NCBI GenBank assembly: GCA_963693365.1
Contig: CAVNZM010000006.1
Coordinates: forward strand, 1,860,001-1,924,000
Direction: 5' to 3'
Source: Amoebidium appalachense
Taxonomy: Eukaryota; Ichthyosporea
DNA: 64,000 nt
The notes under the pieces were generated by a model. It searched no databases. It was not told the DNA's origin and saw only the letters and a list, made by a program, of their open reading frames with translations. Both the position numbers and the translations under genes were made by a program. This document shows positions 61,132-64,000 of the stretch, piece by piece. Positions within the stretch are counted from its first letter, which is position 1, and the number at the start of each line of letters is the position of its first letter.

Positions 61132-62594
61132 CTTCCCCAACCGCACACTGCCGTTACTCAAAAAACCACAAAACGGTATTATGAGAGCATGAGCAAGATA
61201 GTTTGCCTGAAGTATCTGATTGGGAATTTGCATAAACACCAAACTTCAACTGCCATTTGGGATGTGAACTTTGTTCGATTGGTCTTAGAGGTGTTTAGAT
61301 CATAAACGGCTCACATCACTAAAGACCACATGTTCGAACCACAGGATGTCGCAAAACTACACCCAACTAATAAACCAACGGCAACAAACATTGCAGTATA
61401 GGGAGAAGTTGTGTCATTACGCAGGGTGTAGTTGAACCAGAGAGCATGTTGCACACACACGGGAACAAAAGAGTTGAGAGATGGATGTGTGTGAGTGTGT
61501 GTGTTGGGGGGGGGGGAATTCCATACCGGTAGCAATGAAGCACTTGTCGAACTTGACGACTGTGCCATCATGCAGCTTCACCTCCTTCTTCTGCACGTCA
61601 AGATGGTGCGCCTCATGGCCCAACAGCAGATTGTTGCTGGGGTGGTTGGTGGGTGCCTCCAGCTCGGCTAGGTCCTTGTCCGTGTAGCCCAGAGAGTTCA
61701 TGCGCGGGTTGTTGCCGATCATCAGAACCTGCGGTGACCCGTGGCAGGTTTATTAGAGTTAGCTGAGAGATAGAGAGTTGATAGGTACAGAGAGGCAGCA
61801 TGGGCTAGGTGTGGAGGAGACTGCAGCATGTGCAGCTCAAGCACGGGGGGAGGGGGGGGGGGAGGTTCACGGAAGAGGGCGACAGGGAAATGGGGGGGGG
61901 GGGGTCTAACCCGGCTATAGCAACGGAGAAAGAGGGGCTGACACAACCACTGTATAACAGAGCCTAAACGGCAGGGTATGTAAATCGGCTATCTGGCAGC
62001 CCCCGTCCCCCCCCCTCCCCCCCCGCCGCTGCCGCCTCCAACCACCGCCACCAAGACAGAAACGACTCTCTTTACACGGGACAAGAACAAAAAACCACAC
62101 CACACCATGCAATATCCTACCTTGCCCTCAGCATCGATGTTGTTCAGTGTGTTGAGGCAGGCCCGTGCAGCCACGCCGGCTCCGATAATAACATACTTGT
62201 AGTGTTCCTCCTCTGGGCTTTTGGCCTGCACTACACCCAACCCATACAGACCAGCAGCAGCTGCGCTGGCAGCAAGAACACCGGCAAAACCCCAGTCTGG
62301 CCGTGTAGCTGCGGCCTTGGCTGTACTGAGATGGCGGCGCACATATGGGGCCTGGGTGAGAGTGGCCGTACAAGATGTGGTTAGACATGAGACTTGACGG
62401 AGTGTAGAGGAAGGCTTTACAAAAAGGAGGATGCGCATCACTTAGCGGGGTACACAAACTTTAACAAACATCGCAGTCTAGTAAGAGGAAGGCCGGGTTG
62501 TCCTAAGGCTCTAAGGGATCTTTTTACTCCTGCCACGTACCTGTGCGGCCCGGGCCACAGTGGACAACCTTTGAAGAGTCTGGAACCGCCGCAT
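56101..62594 (-). CDS. AIFM1: Apoptosis-inducing factor, mitochondrial FAD/NADH oxidoreductase (complete)
   Basis: Eleven exons on the minus strand: 62594-62541, 62351-62121, 61728-61527, 60932-60838, 60494-60186, 59615-59443, 58976-58809, 58321-58243, 57770-57681, 57003-56935 and 56280-56101. All phases match, giving 549 aa (human AIFM1 has 613). The first exon is a targeting peptide (MRRFQTLQRLSTVARAAQ). A hydrophobic stretch (FAGVLAASAAAAGLYGLGVV, about 40-59) fits the inner-membrane anchor. FAD motif YVIIGAGVAA (about 71) has Ala where the third Gly of GxGxxG is usual. NADH motif VTVVGGGSLG (about 204). FAD contact IYVGGDAAS (about 340), followed by KYLGRRRDQNYDHAVKTG, which is very like the AIF family. 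The C-terminal domain is present (GVTYFLDNGYVVGVML). Members maintain respiratory-chain assembly and can promote chromatin breakdown when released. The symbol is by similarity. Confidence 0.93.
56402..56520 (+). repeat. Dispersed repeat, copy 6 (near full length)
   Basis: After a G run it reads TTGAATGAGTTATAAAGTAC, then the core with ACAACACAATGCAGAGTG, then GAGTATGCATCATAAGCAGA and GCCCATATTCAG. It lies in the last intron of the AIF gene, opposite in orientation. Confidence 0.75.
57275..57680 (+). repeat. GT and G-rich low complexity with partial dispersed repeat copy 7
   Basis: (GT)n-(GGT)n-G runs occur at 57273-57355 and 57403-57478. They are followed by short repeat starts TTAGAATGAGTTACAGGGCG (57360) and TTAGAATGAATTACAGACTT (57479). 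Intronic to the AIF gene. Confidence 0.6.
58709..58757. repeat. Poly(T)-poly(G) junction
   Basis: About 31 T joined to about 16 G in an AIF intron. Just before it are (CT)n and GT/GC tracts. Confidence 0.9.
59085..59330 (+). repeat. Dispersed repeat, copies 8 and 9 in tandem
   Basis: Two copies follow G runs, at about 59093-59155 (degraded) and 59215-59330 (near full length, with GGACAACACGATGCAGGGTG, GAGTATGCATATCAAATAGA and GCCCATCCTCAG). They lie between AIF exons 6 and 7. Confidence 0.7.
60078..60150. repeat. G run and (GA)n array
   Basis: (GA)n of about 28 units between G runs, just after the donor of AIF exon 5. Confidence 0.9.
61062..61127. repeat. C run followed by (CA)n
   Basis: C run of about 18, then about 24 CA units, in an AIF intron. 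On the gene strand it reads (GT)n then G run. Confidence 0.9.
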
Positions 62595-63665
62595 CTTGCC
62601 GTGCCTGCATCCCACACTCGAGGTCAGCAAACAAGCCTTAAATCAATTAACATTTCAACTAACAGCATATGCATATGCATGTGTGTATGCATGCGTGGTG
62701 GCCACTGGAAAGCAAACTACAGCATCACTTACAGCAACTGTTGTCCACATGGGAATCTTGAGAGATGCTGAGATGCTCTATCTAACCTGAAATGCTGTGA
62801 AGAGAACGCAAACTGGAAACGTGAAACAGCAGAACGATACTTACGACAATTTTCTTATGCTGTCACAAACTGTGTTCTACAGCCTTACACCTCTTTGTAA
62901 GTTGAAGCACAAAACGGGTGGGTGACTTCAAGCTGTTAGACATCAGAGTGACTGAGCAAGTTGAAAGCGGGAAAAAGCTTTTTGTCCTTGCTCACAAAAA
63001 ACAATACGCAATGCGACGGACCGATGTGATTGGATGTGGATAATTTTTATAATGCCGTGAGAGGCCCGTGACTGGCCCGTGAGCCATTTTTGGTTGGCTG
63101 CGAAGTAGCTTTGCCTAAATATAGACAAGTAGCAGAGGAGTGCAAAAAGGAAGTTCGGCGGCGAATGAAGCCTTCAAGAACGGAAATGCTGCCGCACCAT
63201 GGCACTTTGGCAACGTTTGCCACGGTGCTCATGCAAGAATATGTGGACTCACCAGGACGTTAGAGTTACTGCATAATTTCAGGTATCCTAAAATAAATAC
63301 GCTTTTTTGTATTATATGTTTGCAATGATGGTATTATTTTCCGTGATGGCAGCCGCTCAGCGACCTGAAAGCGAAGGGCCTCGTCTCGGGTCGTTCGAAT
63401 TCGAACCGGACCGAAAACAGAAATTTAAAAGGTCGGCATTTCGCTCGCGATCGAGTAACGCAAAGCATAGATCTACCAATGAATACGTGTTATTGTGAGA
63501 TTTGGCGGGAAGAACGCCGTGTTCCAGAATCACGGCCGCCGAACCACCAACAAGTTAAGTTTTGAGTGCATAGTGAGTGTAAAGAGAGCAAAGAATAACC
63601 AATAATTGTTTCATTTCACATATATTATAGGCGATTGTTTAGTCTATTGCTACCCTTCTTCGTTC
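62595..63665. other. Divergent intergenic region, AIF and the right-edge gene
   Basis: Unlike other spacers, this one has no long homopolymer or dinucleotide array. Several CCAAT/ATTGG motifs occur (for example near 63030 and 63090). A plus frame at 63307-63498 is open but has no supporting signal. It likely contains a bidirectional promoter. Confidence 0.5.
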
Positions 63666-63795
63666 ATGCGCCCTTTGGAGGGTCCGCGTGAGGTGAGCAA
63701 CCAGCCATGGCCAACCCCTGGGGAGGGGTGGCTCGTGCTGGCCAAGCAACCTTTTGGAAGCCTGGAACCACGGCTCCAGGGAGCAGTCTGGACAG
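63666..63795 (+). CDS. Probable first coding exon of a gene continuing past the right edge
   Basis: ATG at 63666 opens MRPLEGPREVSNQPWPTPGE and continues with GWLVLAKQPFGSLEPRLQGA. The exon stops at a good donor (GACAG|GTGAG) after 130 nt, in phase 1. Composition is ordinary protein. I do not recognise the family, and the next exon is outside the window. Confidence 0.4.
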
Positions 63796-64000
63796 GTGAG
63801 TTAAGCAGTTAACGGCTATGTTTTGTCAGCTGAGGGGGATTTGTGTGCTTTATGGCAGTGCCTTGTGAAAGGTTTTCGTTCTCGGTCGAGTTCAGATGGG
63901 GAGAGTGCTTTTACCCTGCGCTCAAGTTGTGTAAGGTGCCCCATAAGAAGACGATACAGCGCAGGAGTTCATATGCACTTAGAGTTGCAGCATAATAAAG

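Noticed and set aside
61275-61345. TGGTTCGAACA on the minus strand, like a tRNA B box
   Set aside because: The flanking bases do not form a T-arm stem and no A box lies at the right distance.
63307-63498. 63-codon plus frame upstream of the right-edge gene
   Set aside because: No splice or domain support; it lies in the presumed promoter region.

Overview
This is nuclear DNA of a eukaryote with intron-rich genes, the standard genetic code and mostly GT-AG splice sites (two probable GC-AG introns). The lineage cannot be fixed from the window. The gene set (mitochondrial AIF, a DEAH11/12-like helicase fused to an RBR ubiquitin ligase, a LON-RING protein, a bacterial-type alpha-2-macroglobulin and a transposase-related protein with an internal exonuclease) fits a protist, alga or early-branching multicellular group. 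Introns and spacers are filled with poly(G)/poly(C) runs up to about 85 bases, (GT/CA)n, (CT)n and poly(T)-poly(G) junctions. Most long open frames seen by translation are made of these repeats and are not genes.

Left part. A minus-strand gene (518-5872, running off the left edge) encodes a secreted bacterial-type alpha-2-macroglobulin N-terminus. Divergent from it, a plus-strand gene of about 1,910 codons (8001-18454) encodes a DEAH helicase followed by RING1-IBR-RING2. It needs two one-base frame corrections, the first inside helicase motif VI.

Middle part. From 20.9 to 38.4 kb everything recognisable is on the minus strand. There is a DnaJ C-terminal domain without a J domain, then decayed copies of small exons, then a young LTR retrotransposon (27490-31088; 480-bp LTRs with no difference seen, 5-bp target duplication, PBS and polypurine tract, no recognisable pol). 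Next is the apparently intact version of the small-exon gene (32330-38418). Its phase-0 exons carry SUMO-interaction-like motifs and its large last exon carries three sumoylation-consensus sites. The 21.6-24.5 and 34.9-38.1 kb segments are old, diverged copies of each other.

Right part. Plus-strand gene 39203-47091 encodes a DUF6729-type protein whose layout reads as a DDE (RNase H-fold) transposase-like core with a WRN-like 3'-5' exonuclease between the second Asp and the Glu. Plus-strand gene 50860-54453 is LONRF-like. Minus-strand gene 56101-62594 is a complete 11-exon apoptosis-inducing factor. A probable first exon of another plus-strand gene lies at 63666-63795. At least nine copies of a short dispersed repeat, each preceded by a G tract, lie in introns and spacers.

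The genes do not form one pathway. Common themes are protein quality control and ubiquitin/SUMO-type signalling (RBR helicase, LON-RING, DnaJ fragment, SIM-like gene) and mobile DNA (LTR element, transposase-derived gene, dispersed repeats). Exon boundaries were set by hand from splice signals and reading-phase agreement; no expression data were available.
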